Below, piece after piece: positions 35,598 to 46,353 of a stretch of DNA of 64,000 nt. How positions within the stretch are numbered: position 1 is the first letter of the stretch; each line of letters begins with the position of its first letter. The position numbers and the translations under genes were made by a program. Source of the DNA: Nitratidesulfovibrio termitidis HI1 (GTDB lineage Bacteria > Desulfobacterota > Desulfovibrionia > Desulfovibrionales > Desulfovibrionaceae); assembly GCF_000504305.1 (NCBI RefSeq), contig NZ_KI632512.1, positions 342,388 through 406,387 on the forward strand. Direction: 5' to 3'. The notes beneath the pieces were generated by a model. That model did no database searches. It had not been told where the DNA came from and saw only the letters and a list, made by a program, of their open reading frames with translations.

Positions 35598-35627
35598 TTG
35601 ATTGCATAAACGGGAAAAAGGTATTAC
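35598..35627 (+). promoter_or_regulatory. Possible sigma-70 promoter before second SurA-like gene
   Basis: TTGATT, 18 nt, TATTAC in an AT-rich patch about 250 nt upstream of the TTG start. Moderate match only. The rest of the 295-nt gap shows no gene. Confidence 0.35.
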
Positions 35628-35877
35628 ATGCCGGGCGTGCCATGGTCGAACCGGTTGTACAGGCCCATGTCGGCCATTTGCGACCGGCGACATCGGGCCA
35701 CCTGGGCGGCGCTGACAGAATCTGCCTGGCTCGATTGGCCCGATTGAACGGGCCCGGCTGCATCAGGCTGTCTGCATTCGCATGCTGCAACGGTTGCCCG
35801 TCCGCCTTGGCGGTCCCATGGCAACCCCGTGCCGGTGACGATACCGGTCGTCTCCAACCACCAAACAGGAGTGCCCC

Positions 35878-36840
35878 TTGCGTTCGTTGCTCCGCACCCT
35901 CCGCCTTGCCGCCCCCGTCTTTTTCCTCTGCCTCGCCTGCCTGGCCGCCGTGGCTGTCGTGGCGCCCCGGGCCGAACAGATCAACAAGATCGCTGCCGTG
36001 GTCAACGGCGAAATGATAACGCTCTTCGACGTGCAGGCCCAGGCCACCCCCGAATTGATGCGCCTTGGCCTTGACCGCAACAACCCCGCCCAGCAGGAGG
36101 CGGTGCGCAAGGTGCATTTGCAGGTGCTCGATTCCATGATCTCCGACATCCTGATGAACCAGGAGGCGGAGCGCTGGAAGATCACCGTGCAGGACAGTGA
36201 AGTGGACAACGAACTGCGCAAGTTCGTGCAGCGCAGCCAGCTTTCGCAGCAGGAATTCGAGCGCCAGCTGACGCAGCAGGGCCTGTCCATGGACGTCATG
36301 CGTGACCGCGTGCGCAAGGGCATTCTGCGACACAGGCTGCTCACGCTGATGATCGCCCGCAAGATCGTGATCACCCAGGAAGACGTCAAGAAGTACTACG
36401 AGGCGCACAAGTCGCAGTTCGTCACGGACCGCATGGTGAGCCTCGGCCTGATCATCTTCGCCCCCACCGCCGACGCCGAGGCCCTGGCCGACAGGGTGCG
36501 CACCGGCCAGACCACCTTCGAGCAACTGGCCGCCACCGATTCCATCGGCCCCAACCCCGGCTCCGGCGGCAACATCGGCACCCTGAAGTGGACCGACCTT
36601 GCCCCGGCCTGGAAGGAAGCCCTGGACGGCCTGAAGGCGGGCGAGACGAGCAAGGTCATACTGGTGGAGGGCCGCAAGGCCATGCTGAAGCTGGTGACGG
36701 TGACCACGGGCCGTTCGCAGTCGGTGGAGGAAGCCACCCCCGAGATCGAGAACATCCTGCGCGAACCCAAGCTGCAGGAGCGCTTCACCGAGTACACCAA
36801 GCAACTGCACGACAAGGCCGTCATCGACATTCGCATCTAG
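35878..36840 (+). CDS. SurA-type peptidyl-prolyl isomerase
   Basis: 320 aa. A Sec signal peptide (hydrophobic LAAPVFFLCLACLAAVAVVA) is followed by a SurA N-terminal chaperone domain (KIAAVVNGEMIT) and one parvulin/PpiC domain (about residues 185-285, ending GRKAMLKLVTV). It is a periplasmic folding factor for outer-membrane proteins. It has one parvulin domain, as opposed to two in E. coli SurA. The start codon is TTG with AGGAG 6 nt upstream, and no better ATG precedes the signal peptide. It lies between the lipoprotein paralogue and rodZ. Confidence 0.85.
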   Translation: MRSLLRTLRLAAPVFFLCLACLAAVAVVAPRAEQINKIAAVVNGEMITLFDVQAQATPELMRLGLDRNNPAQQEAVRKVHLQVLDSMISDILMNQEAERWKITVQDSEVDNELRKFVQRSQLSQQEFERQLTQQGLSMDVMRDRVRKGILRHRLLTLMIARKIVITQEDVKKYYEAHKSQFVTDRMVSLGLIIFAPTADAEALADRVRTGQTTFEQLAATDSIGPNPGSGGNIGTLKWTDLAPAWKEALDGLKAGETSKVILVEGRKAMLKLVTVTTGRSQSVEEATPEIENILREPKLQERFTEYTKQLHDKAVIDIRI

Positions 36841-36848
36841 ATTCCGCT

Positions 36849-36884
36849 GCGTCCCGACCGGTGCGTGCGGCCCGGTCGGGACGC
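36849..36884 (+). terminator. 13-bp hairpin after SurA-type gene
   Basis: GCGTCCCGACCGG pairs perfectly with CCGGTCGGGACGC across a 10-nt loop, 8 nt past the stop. There is no T run; it may be a partial terminator before rodZ. Confidence 0.6.
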
Positions 36885-36917
36885 ATTGCCGCAGGTTGAC
36901 CCAGCCAAGGAGAGGAG

Positions 36918-37964
36918 ATGGCACTCAAGGAACTCGGCATCGCCCTGCGCGAGGCTCGCGAGGCGAAAGGCCTCGACATCGACGACGTGGCGATCCGGAT
37001 CAAGGTTTCCGCCCGCGTGCTGCGCGCCATAGAGGATGGCGATCAGGACCAGTTGCCGCACTCGGTGTACGCGCGGGGCTTCATCAAGTCCTATGCGTCG
37101 CTGCTGGGCGTGGACAACGATCTGGTCATGAGCGCCGTGGACGAGGCCTATCCTTTCGAGGTGCCAGAGGATCTGCTGCAGGAAACCGCGATTGCCCAGC
37201 CCCAGGCGCGCGGGCGCACCGGCCTTTCGCCGGTGGTGCTGGCGCTGGTCCTGCTGGTGCTGCTGGCGGCCCTTGGCGGGGGCTGGTACTACCGCCAGCA
37301 GGCCGCCCGCGAAGCGGACCTGCCCAAGGTGGCCCAGCCTGCCCAGGCCCCCCAGCCCGTGCAGCCTTCGGTGGCCGAGCCTGCCCCGGCGCAGGACGCG
37401 GAGCCCGCGCCCGATGCCGCCCCGGCTTCCAATGCCACCAATGCCACGGTGTCCGCTAACGGAACCTCGTCTGTAACGGTTCCCGCAACGCAGCCCGCGC
37501 GCAATGCCACGGCTCCGGCGGCGTCTTCCGCCGTGCCCGCATCCGCACCTGCCGCTCAGGCCGCTGCAGCGGCTGCGACGCAGTCCGTGGCCCAGGCGGT
37601 CGCTCCGGCCACGCCCGCAGCGCCTGCCGCTGCCTCGGGCGGACCTCAGGGCGGCGTGTTCGACAGCGAGGCAGCCGCCACGGGCGGCGCCGACACCGAC
37701 GGCTCCATGCTGGCGGGCGGCACCCACCGTATCGTGGTCATTGCCCTGGCCGACTGCTGGGTGCATTCCAGCGCGGACGATTCCGACGTGCGTCAGTTTT
37801 CGCTGCACAAGGGGCAGACTTTTGCGCTGACCTTTTCCAAGCGCCTCACGCTCAAGCTCGGCAACGCGGGCGGGGTGCGCATTCGCTACAACGGGCAGGA
37901 ACAGCCCGCGCCCGGCGAGTCGGGCCAGGTGCGCACGTTGGTGTTTCCGCCGCAGGCGCAGTAG
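36918..37964 (+). CDS. rodZ: RodZ-like cytoskeletal/HTH membrane protein
   Basis: 348 aa. A cytoplasmic HTH domain (about residues 1-75; LREAREAKGLDIDD and ARGFIKSYA) binds MreB in homologues. One membrane helix follows (about 95-115, VVLALVLLVLLAALGG), then a long Ala/Pro-rich periplasmic linker and a C-terminal beta domain (DUF4115, about 265-348). RodZ organises rod-shape cell-wall synthesis. AAGGAGAGGAG lies directly before the ATG. Other rod or mre genes are not in the window. Confidence 0.85.
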   Translation: MALKELGIALREAREAKGLDIDDVAIRIKVSARVLRAIEDGDQDQLPHSVYARGFIKSYASLLGVDNDLVMSAVDEAYPFEVPEDLLQETAIAQPQARGRTGLSPVVLALVLLVLLAALGGGWYYRQQAAREADLPKVAQPAQAPQPVQPSVAEPAPAQDAEPAPDAAPASNATNATVSANGTSSVTVPATQPARNATAPAASSAVPASAPAAQAAAAAATQSVAQAVAPATPAAPAAASGGPQGGVFDSEAAATGGADTDGSMLAGGTHRIVVIALADCWVHSSADDSDVRQFSLHKGQTFALTFSKRLTLKLGNAGGVRIRYNGQEQPAPGESGQVRTLVFPPQAQ

Positions 37965-38036
37965 GGATTGCGGCCCTGATAGCCAGTCAGTCGCTGAGCA
38001 CGCCGTTGTAACAACGCCCGCAAGGGCAGGGCAGTC

Positions 38037-39485
38037 ATGGAGTTTTCGGAACAGGTGCTGATCGTCCGCACCGGACGGTTCAGGGAGGCGGACCTTTGGG
38101 TCCGCTTCCTGTCTCCGACGCGCGGCCTGCTCACCGCCTTTGCCTTCGGTGGCTGCCGCAGCCGCAAGCGGTTCTGCGGCTGTCTCGACCTGTTCAACCG
38201 GTCGCTCATGCGGATCAAGTCCACCCGGGGCGGGCAGTACCTGTCCATTCAGGAAGGCACCCTGCTGCGCGGGCCGGACCGCCTGCGCCGCGACTGGCCG
38301 CGCTTTGGCGCGGCGGTGAACTGCCTGAAATTTCTCGAGGCCCTGGGGTGCGGCCCGGAAGGCGCGGCGGCCACCCATCAGCTGGTCGAGGACGTGCTGG
38401 AACTGCTGGAAGGCGGCGGCCCCGTGCCCGACATGCTGCCGGTGCTGTTCCGGCTGCGCCTGGCGGCAGAGCAGGGCTATGCCCCGCGTCTGGACAGTTG
38501 CGCCACCTGCGGCGCGGATCTGACCCATGTGGCGGGTGCGGCCTTTCTGGTGCAGGAGGGCGCGGCCCAGTGCGACGCCTGTGCGCCGTTACCGGGGCCG
38601 CGCGTTCGGGTGGAACGCGAAGCGCTTGACGTGTTGCGCTTTGTGCAGGAGAATTCGCCGCTTCTGTGGCCGGGCGTGCTGCCCCCGGCACCGGGGATGG
38701 GCGATGCGATGCCGGAGCAGGGGCCTTTCCCCTCCGCGCCGCACGCGTCCCGGTCAGAAGGCAATGAATCAGGCCTGGGCGCACCCGGACCCGATATGCC
38801 CGGTGCGTATGGGGGGGAACACGATCTGCCCCCGCCGGACATGAGCCCCCGTGCCGATTCCGCTCGCAACGGCTTTGCTGGCGGGGCGTCACCCCGATTC
38901 ATGGACGGGCGATTCATGGACGGACGTTTCTCGGGCAGCCTGTCGGGCCTCGCCTTTGGCGACGGTGGGCACGGTTCGCTGGATGATTGCCTGTGCCGCT
39001 TGCCGGACAGCGTTCTGGCGGACGATAGCGCGCTGCCGGACAGTGCCCGGACAGGCGGGGCTGCCCCTGCACCGCAGCCGCCTCGAGAGATGCAGCGCCC
39101 CCTGTGGAACGGCAGTGCGGTGTTCGAGAGCGATCCGTTCGGGCCGGTGCTTGGCAGCGAAGACATGGGCAGCGCGGGCTCGGGTAGTGATGGCTGGGCC
39201 GGTGGCCCCGTGGCACGGCAGCAGGAAATTTCGGGGGCAGGGCGCGGTGCTGATGCCTCGGTGCCGCAGCGTCTTTCCGCGTCGGCAGTGTTGGTGACAG
39301 GCGATGTCGCCCGTCAGGCGAGTCCGCCCAATGTGGCTGACAGCCACGACGTGGTCGGCACGCTGAACCCGGCGGACACAAGGAACAGGGCCGCCGTGCG
39401 GCGGCAGTGCACCCGCGCGGTGGAAGGCTTCATACAGTTTCACATCGGCCTTGCGTGGGACAGCGGGCGGTTCCGCCGCCTGTAG
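38037..39485 (+). CDS. recO: RecO recombination mediator with a large insertion
   Basis: 482 aa, about twice the usual 240-250. Residues 1-80 are the OB-fold ([13 protein letters not shown]...LDLF), followed by the helical region and a zinc finger (CATC and CDAC, about residues 155-183). A stretch of about 235 residues (about 215-450) rich in Gly, Ala, Ser, Asp and Pro then separates these from the conserved C-terminal helix ([17 protein letters not shown]). The insertion includes a duplicated [11 protein letters not shown] and looks disordered. The frame stays open throughout, so it is not a frameshift. RecO loads RecA with RecR. It is followed by glyQ. Confidence 0.85.
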   Translation: MEFSEQVLIVRTGRFREADLWVRFLSPTRGLLTAFAFGGCRSRKRFCGCLDLFNRSLMRIKSTRGGQYLSIQEGTLLRGPDRLRRDWPRFGAAVNCLKFLEALGCGPEGAAATHQLVEDVLELLEGGGPVPDMLPVLFRLRLAAEQGYAPRLDSCATCGADLTHVAGAAFLVQEGAAQCDACAPLPGPRVRVEREALDVLRFVQENSPLLWPGVLPPAPGMGDAMPEQGPFPSAPHASRSEGNESGLGAPGPDMPGAYGGEHDLPPPDMSPRADSARNGFAGGASPRFMDGRFMDGRFSGSLSGLAFGDGGHGSLDDCLCRLPDSVLADDSALPDSARTGGAAPAPQPPREMQRPLWNGSAVFESDPFGPVLGSEDMGSAGSGSDGWAGGPVARQQEISGAGRGADASVPQRLSASAVLVTGDVARQASPPNVADSHDVVGTLNPADTRNRAAVRRQCTRAVEGFIQFHIGLAWDSGRFRRL

Positions 39486-39583
39486 CGCAGGGCCGCATGC
39501 CGGGCCAATCAGGCCTAACCGGCCAAGCGGTCCGGCCACCAACGGCAACAGTCAGGTCAAGTCAGGATAATCAGGGGTACAGC

Positions 39584-40456
39584 ATGCATTTTCAGGACGT
39601 CATCCTCACCTTGCAGAATTTCTGGGCCAAGCGGGGCTGCGTGATCATGCAGCCCATCGACGTGGAATGCGGGGCCGGTACCTTCAACCCCTCGACCTTC
39701 CTGCGCGTCATCGGGCCGGAGCCGTGGAACGTGGCCTACGTGGAGCCTTCGCGCCGTCCCACCGACGGCCGCTACGGCGAAAACCCCAACCGGCTCCAGC
39801 ACTACTTTCAGTTTCAGGTCATCCTGAAGCCCTCGCCCGACAACGTGCAGGACATCTATCTGGACAGCCTGCGCGCCCTCGGCATCGACCCGGCGGCCCA
39901 CGACATCCGTTTCGTGGAAGACGACTGGGAATCGCCCACCCTGGGCGCCTGGGGCCTTGGCTGGGAAGTATGGCTGAACGGGATGGAAGTGACCCAGTTC
40001 ACCTATTTCCAGCAGGTTGGTGGCATAGACCTTGCCCCCACCAGCGTGGAAATCACCTACGGGCTTGAACGGCTGTGCATGTACCTGCAGGGCAAGGAAT
40101 CGGTCTACGACCTTTCGTGGAACGACCGGGTGACCTACGGGAACATCTACCACCAGAACGAGGTGGAACAGTCGAAGTACAACTTCGAGGCCAGCAACCC
40201 CAAGATGCTGCTGGACCAGTTCAACGCCTGCGAGGCCGAGTGCAAGCGGCTGTGCGAAGAAGGGCTGCTGTGGCCTGCCTACGACTACTGCCTGAAGTGC
40301 TCGCACACCTTCAACCTGCTTGACGCGCGCGGGGCCATCTCCATCACCGAACGCACCGGCTACATCGGCCGTGTGCGCGCCCTGGCTTCCGCCGTGGCGC
40401 GGCTGTACGCCGCCCAGCGCGAGGAACTCGGGTATCCCATGTTGGCCGCCAGCTAG
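39584..40456 (+). CDS. glyQ: Glycyl-tRNA synthetase alpha subunit
   Basis: 290 aa catalytic subunit of the bacterial tetrameric (alpha2beta2) enzyme. Conserved segments include [31 protein letters not shown] and the class II motif region around GLERLCMY. The start is the ATG of MHFQDVI. It is separated by 27 nt from glyS, as in most two-subunit organisms. Confidence 0.97.
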   Translation: MHFQDVILTLQNFWAKRGCVIMQPIDVECGAGTFNPSTFLRVIGPEPWNVAYVEPSRRPTDGRYGENPNRLQHYFQFQVILKPSPDNVQDIYLDSLRALGIDPAAHDIRFVEDDWESPTLGAWGLGWEVWLNGMEVTQFTYFQQVGGIDLAPTSVEITYGLERLCMYLQGKESVYDLSWNDRVTYGNIYHQNEVEQSKYNFEASNPKMLLDQFNACEAECKRLCEEGLLWPAYDYCLKCSHTFNLLDARGAISITERTGYIGRVRALASAVARLYAAQREELGYPMLAAS

Positions 40457-40483
40457 CCCGGAACAAGAAGGAAGGACGTGAGC

Positions 40484-42601
40484 ATGTCGCAATTCGTGCT
40501 TGAAATAGGTTTCGAGGAACTGCCCTCCCGCTTCCTGCCCGGACTGGAGCGGGAACTGGTGGAACGCTTCGCCCGTGCGCTGGACGACGACGGCGTGGAG
40601 CATGAGTCCATCCGGGTGCTGACCACCCCCCGCCGCGCCGCCGTGCTCATCGAGGGCATCAACCCCGTGCAGCGCGAGGCGGAAGAAGTGGTGCCCGGCC
40701 CGCCCGTGCGCGTGGCCTTTGATGCGGAAGGCAAGCCCACCAAGGCGGCGGAAGGCTTTGCCCGCACCCAGGGCGTGGACATGGCCGACATTTTCACCCT
40801 GTCCACGGACAAGGGCGAATACATCGCCGTGCGCAAGCGTACCGGCGGGGCCAATGCGGCGGACCTCATTGCCACCGCCTGCCCGGCCATCGTGGCCGCG
40901 CTGCCGTTCCCCAAGCGCATGCGTTGGGGCAGCGGCGACTTCACCTTCGGTCGCCCGCTGCGCTGGCTGCTGGCCCTGTTTGACGACGCGGTGGTGCCCT
41001 TCGAGGTGGGCAACGTGGTTTCCGGCGGGGTCACCTGGGGCCATCGCATCCACGGGGCCGGACCGCTGGTGGTGAAATCCGCCGATGACTACCTGAACGT
41101 GGTCATCGAAAAGGGCGGCGTCACGCCCGACCCGGCGGAACGCCGCGCCATGATCCTTGCGGGCGGCAACGCCGCCGCAGAGGCGGCTGGCGGGCGCATT
41201 CTGTGGAAGGAAAGCCTGCTGGACGAAGTGCAGGGCCTTGCCGAGCACCCGGTGCCGCTGCTGGGCGACATCGATCCTTCTTTTCTCGAACTGCCGCGCG
41301 AAGTGCTGCTGACCAGCATGGAAAGCCACCAGAAGAGCTTTGGCGTGGAAGGGCCGGACGGCGCGCTGCTGCCGCACTTCCTGACCGTGCTGAACCTCAC
41401 CCCGCTGGATACCGCGCTGGTCAAGAAGGGCTGGGAACGCGTGCTGCGCGCCCGGCTGGAGGATGGCCGCTTCTTCTGGAAGACCGACCTTGCCTCCAGC
41501 TTCGACGCCTGGCTGGCCGAACTGGACAACGTGATCTTTCTGGGGCCGTTGGGTTCCATGGGCGACAAGACCCGCCGCCTGGAAAAGCTGTGCGCCTGGC
41601 TGGCGGCCTGTGTGGTCGAGGGCGGCGGCGTTGCCGACGAGCCGGCCTGCGCCCGCGCCGGTCGCCTGTCCAAGGCCGACCTGGTATCCGAGATGGTGGG
41701 CGAATTCGACACCCTGCAAGGCATCATGGGCGGCATCTACGCCCGCCGCATGGGCGAGCCGGAAACCGTGGCCGCCGCCCTGGCCGAGCAGTACCTGCCC
41801 GCCGGGCCGGACAGCCCGGTGCCCGCAACGCTGGCCGGTGCGCTGCTGTCCATTGCCGACAAGGCGGACACCATGGCCGGGTGTTTCGGCCTGGGCATGA
41901 TTCCCACCGGCGCGGCGGACCCGTATGCCCTGCGCCGCTGCGCTCTTGGCATTGCCCGCATCGTGCTGGAGCACGGCCTGCGCATCGACGTGCGCGAACT
42001 GTTCAGCACGGCGCTTGCGCTGTACGGCGAGCGCGCGTGGAAGCTGGCCCCGGCGGACGCACTTGTGAAGCTGGAAGAATTCTTCATGGCCCGGCTCAAG
42101 AACCACTTCATGGCCGCCGGGCATGAAACCCTGCTGGTGGAAGCGGCCCTGGCCGCCGACACGCCCGAGGGCGCGGGCATCGACGTGCGCGCCGCCGGGG
42201 CGCGTCTGGCCGCCCTGTCCGACTTCAGCCGCCGCGAGGACTTTGCCAGCGCGGTGCTGACCTTCAAGCGCGCGGCCAACATCATCCGCAAGCAGGGGCA
42301 AGAGGGCGGCGCCGTGCTCGACGGCGCGTACAGCCACGCCTTGCTGGCCGAGGACGCGGAAAAGGCCCTGGCCGCCCGGCTGGAAGAAGTGGCCCCGCGC
42401 TTCGACGCCCTGTGGGCGGCGGACGATTTTGCCAGCCTGTTCGGCTTGCTGGGTGAGCTGCGCCCGGCGGTGGATGCCTTCTTCGACGGCGTGATGGTCA
42501 TGTGCGACGATGCAACCGTGCGCGCCAACCGCCTGAACCTGCTCAAGGCGCTGACGTTGCGGCTGGGCCGCCTGGCCGACTTCGGCGCGTTGCAGATGTA
42601 G
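40484..42601 (+). CDS. glyS: Glycyl-tRNA synthetase beta subunit
   Basis: 705 aa. It starts with FVLEIGFEELPS, the family N-terminus. An HD-like region lies in the middle and a C-terminal anticodon-binding/DALR-like domain at the end. It binds tRNA-Gly and completes the enzyme with GlyQ. The ATG seven nt after AAGGA is preferred over an in-frame GTG two codons earlier. Length matches the family. Confidence 0.96.
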   Translation: MSQFVLEIGFEELPSRFLPGLERELVERFARALDDDGVEHESIRVLTTPRRAAVLIEGINPVQREAEEVVPGPPVRVAFDAEGKPTKAAEGFARTQGVDMADIFTLSTDKGEYIAVRKRTGGANAADLIATACPAIVAALPFPKRMRWGSGDFTFGRPLRWLLALFDDAVVPFEVGNVVSGGVTWGHRIHGAGPLVVKSADDYLNVVIEKGGVTPDPAERRAMILAGGNAAAEAAGGRILWKESLLDEVQGLAEHPVPLLGDIDPSFLELPREVLLTSMESHQKSFGVEGPDGALLPHFLTVLNLTPLDTALVKKGWERVLRARLEDGRFFWKTDLASSFDAWLAELDNVIFLGPLGSMGDKTRRLEKLCAWLAACVVEGGGVADEPACARAGRLSKADLVSEMVGEFDTLQGIMGGIYARRMGEPETVAAALAEQYLPAGPDSPVPATLAGALLSIADKADTMAGCFGLGMIPTGAADPYALRRCALGIARIVLEHGLRIDVRELFSTALALYGERAWKLAPADALVKLEEFFMARLKNHFMAAGHETLLVEAALAADTPEGAGIDVRAAGARLAALSDFSRREDFASAVLTFKRAANIIRKQGQEGGAVLDGAYSHALLAEDAEKALAARLEEVAPRFDALWAADDFASLFGLLGELRPAVDAFFDGVMVMCDDATVRANRLNLLKALTLRLGRLADFGALQM

Positions 42602-42636
42602 TTTGCCCCCCGGTGACTGTGAGCACAGGGGACGTT

Positions 42637-42663
42637 GGGGGCCGAGCGGATGTTCCGGCCCCC
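42637..42663 (+). terminator. Hairpin after glyS
   Basis: An 8-bp stem GGGGGCCG / CGGCCCCC with an 11-nt loop, 36 nt past the stop. No T tract. Confidence 0.5.
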
Positions 42664-42730
42664 GAATCCGCGTGCTGGCTCCGAAATCCACCGGAATTCG
42701 GCCAATGGCGCGGAATGCGGCGGCACGGGG

Positions 42731-42759
42731 TTGACAAGCCCCTGCCATGCGGGTATTGA
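42731..42759 (+). promoter_or_regulatory. Promoter of rpsT
   Basis: TTGACA, 17 nt, TATTGA, about 70 nt before the rpsT start. A good sigma-70 match. Confidence 0.65.
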
Positions 42760-42827
42760 CTGGTTCCCCGTGTTCCAGCCCAGAAATTAACTGAACATAT
42801 ATTGCGAAGCCATTCGGAGGAGTTACC

Positions 42828-43091
42828 TTGGCTAACCACAAGTCTGCCATCAAGCGGCACAAGCAGAGCCTGAAGCGCGCCGCGCGTAACCGCGCCGCCA
42901 AGACCAGAATCAAGAACGTGGTGAAGGCCGTGCGTGCCGCCGTCCTGCAGAAGGACAAGGACACCGCCGCCCAGGCCCTGACCGCCGCCATGTCGGTGCT
43001 CGACAAGGCCGCCGGCAAGGGCGTCATCCACTGGAAAAAGGCGGCCCGCAAGATTTCCCGCCTGACCAAGGCCGTGGGCTCCGTCGAGTAG
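42828..43091 (+). CDS. rpsT: 30S ribosomal protein S20
   Basis: 87 aa, basic, helical. It begins (M)[17 protein letters not shown], the S20 signature, and binds 16S rRNA early in assembly. The start codon is TTG with GGAGGAG 5 nt upstream; E. coli rpsT also uses UUG, where it takes part in autoregulation. It has its own promoter and a strong terminator. Confidence 0.97.
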   Translation: MANHKSAIKRHKQSLKRAARNRAAKTRIKNVVKAVRAAVLQKDKDTAAQALTAAMSVLDKAAGKGVIHWKKAARKISRLTKAVGSVE

Positions 43092-43114
43092 TCCCGCCTT
43101 TTCATTGCGCGTTG

Positions 43115-43142
43115 GCCCGCCGGATTCGTCCGGCGGGCTTTT
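43115..43142 (+). terminator. Rho-independent terminator of rpsT
   Basis: A perfect 10-bp stem GCCCGCCGGA / TCCGGCGGGC with TTCG tetraloop and TTTT, 23 nt past the stop. The remaining 230 nt before trkA holds no gene. Confidence 0.93.
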
Positions 43143-43372
43143 CGCGTTTTCCGCGCGCTGCCCATGTCCTTCCTCATACCTGTTGGGGGGCGTTGCCTTG
43201 GCAGCGCATGCGGCGTTTCCGTGTCGTGCCCCCCATGCCGATGCCCCGTGTTTTGCGGGTCTGCGCGCCGTTTTGCATTTCAGGCCTGCCTCTGGTATGC
43301 CAGCGCGGCGCGCATTCCTGATGCACCGCGCGCTCTGCACCGGTACCGCCAATGCCCATACGGGGGAACGTG

Positions 43373-44770
43373 ATGGCCTTTTTCCGGCGTCAGCCGCAGT
43401 CCGAACAGCTTAAAATAGTCATCATCGGCGCGGGCGAGGTGGGGTTTCACATTGCCGGGCGATTGTCGCGCGAAAACAAGCAGGTGGTCGTCATTGACCA
43501 GAACCCCGACGCCCTGCGCCGCGTGACGGACGCCATGGACGTGCAGGCCGTGCCGGGGTCCGGTTCCAGCCCTTCGGTATTGTCCGAGGCGGGCGCGGAC
43601 GAGGCGGACATCATTCTGGCCGTCACCGACAGTGACGAGACCAACATCATCGCCTGCCTGTTCGCCAATGCCATCGCACCCGACGCGGTGAAGCTGGCGC
43701 GCATCCGCAACGAGGAATACACCCTCTATCACGACGCCCTGCGCGGCGATGCCTTGCGCATCAGCATGCTCATCAACCCGGAAGTCGAGGTGGTGCGCAC
43801 CATCGACCGCATACTCAGCGTGCCCGGCGCGGTGGAGTACGGCGAATTCGCGGACGGGCGCATCAAGATGGCGGGCATCCGCGTGGAAGAAGGCCCTCTT
43901 GTCGGCCAGAAGCTGATGCGCTTTCGCGAGATCGTGGGCGAGGGGGCCATCATGGTGGCCGCCATCGTGCGCGACGACCGCCTGATCATCCCCACCGGGG
44001 CCGACATCATCCGGCAGGGCGACATCGTCTACTTCGTGTACGACGAAGGTACGCGTCCGGCCCTGCTGGCCTCCCTCGCTCGAGAGGAGCGCATCATCCG
44101 CCACGTGCTCATCGTGGGCGGGGGCAACATCGGCCTGCGTCTGGCCCGGGTGTTCGAGCGCAAGGGGTACCACACCAAACTGGTGGACCGCGACGCCGCG
44201 CGCTGCGCCCAGTTGGCCGAACAGCTGGATACCACCCTCGTGCTGCATGGAGACGGCACCGACCAGGCCCTGCTGCGCGAAGAGAACGTGGCGGGCATGG
44301 ACGTGGTGGTGGCCGTTACCGGCGACGAGGAAACCAACATCCTTTCCTGCCTGCTGGCCAAGTCCATGGGTGCGGCGCAGACCGTGACCCGGGTGAACAA
44401 GGCCGAATACCAGCCGCTGGTGCGGGCCATAGGCATCGAACACTCCGTCAGCCCGCGCCTTTCGGCGGTGAACAGCATTCTGCACTTCGTGCGGCAGGGC
44501 AAGGTGCTGTCGTCCATTTCCGTGCGGGGTGACGAGGCGGAGGCGATGGAGGCCGTGGCCCAGGAACATTCGGCCATCGTGGGCAAGCCGGTGAGCCAGC
44601 TGGACTTTCCGTCCGGCGCGCTGCTGCTGGCGGTGCTGCGCGGTGACGACGTGTTCATCCCGCGCGGCGATACGGTCATCCAGCCGCAGGACCGCATCAT
44701 CATCCTGTCCACCCGGCAGGCGGTGAGCAGGGTAGAGCAGGCCCTGATGGTCTCGCTGAAGAGCTTCTGA
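43373..44770 (+). CDS. trkA: Trk K+ uptake regulator TrkA
   Basis: 465 aa. A cytoplasmic ring-forming subunit that gates TrkH in response to nucleotides. It has two RCK_N Rossmann domains (GAGEVGFHIA at about residue 20 and GGGNIGLRLA at about 248), each followed by an RCK_C domain. The ATG of MAFFRRQ after GGGGGAA is preferred over one seven codons earlier with no ribosome site. It is two nt from trkH and certainly co-transcribed. Confidence 0.95.
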   Translation: MAFFRRQPQSEQLKIVIIGAGEVGFHIAGRLSRENKQVVVIDQNPDALRRVTDAMDVQAVPGSGSSPSVLSEAGADEADIILAVTDSDETNIIACLFANAIAPDAVKLARIRNEEYTLYHDALRGDALRISMLINPEVEVVRTIDRILSVPGAVEYGEFADGRIKMAGIRVEEGPLVGQKLMRFREIVGEGAIMVAAIVRDDRLIIPTGADIIRQGDIVYFVYDEGTRPALLASLAREERIIRHVLIVGGGNIGLRLARVFERKGYHTKLVDRDAARCAQLAEQLDTTLVLHGDGTDQALLREENVAGMDVVVAVTGDEETNILSCLLAKSMGAAQTVTRVNKAEYQPLVRAIGIEHSVSPRLSAVNSILHFVRQGKVLSSISVRGDEAEAMEAVAQEHSAIVGKPVSQLDFPSGALLLAVLRGDDVFIPRGDTVIQPQDRIIILSTRQAVSRVEQALMVSLKSF

Positions 44771-44772
44771 GC

Positions 44773-46218
<1,446 letters not shown>

Positions 46219-46232
46219 ACGGCTCGTGCCGC

Positions 46233-46252
46233 ATGTGTCGCATGCGACACAT
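46233..46252. other. 20-bp perfect palindrome after trkH
   Basis: ATGTGTCGCATGCGACACAT, 14 nt past the trkH stop in the convergent gap with adk. No loop and no T tract, so more like a protein-binding site or transcript-end mark than a terminator. Confidence 0.6.
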
Positions 46253-46294
46253 CAAATATGCCCCGCCCGCTGCTACGGGTGGGACGGCGAACAG

Positions 46295-46324
46295 CAAAAA
46301 CGCCCCGACCTTGCGGTCGGGGCG
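46295..46324 (-). terminator. Rho-independent terminator of adk
   Basis: A 10-bp stem CGCCCCGACC / GGTCGGGGCG with a 4-nt loop; the minus strand continues TTTTTG. Near-identical to the cimA terminator. Confidence 0.93.
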
Positions 46325-46353
46325 CCGTGCATTCTGGCTTGGAGGAACCCGGC

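Noticed and set aside
39557-43177. 1206-codon open frame on the minus strand
   Set aside because: Antisense to glyQ, glyS and rpsT, which are certain.
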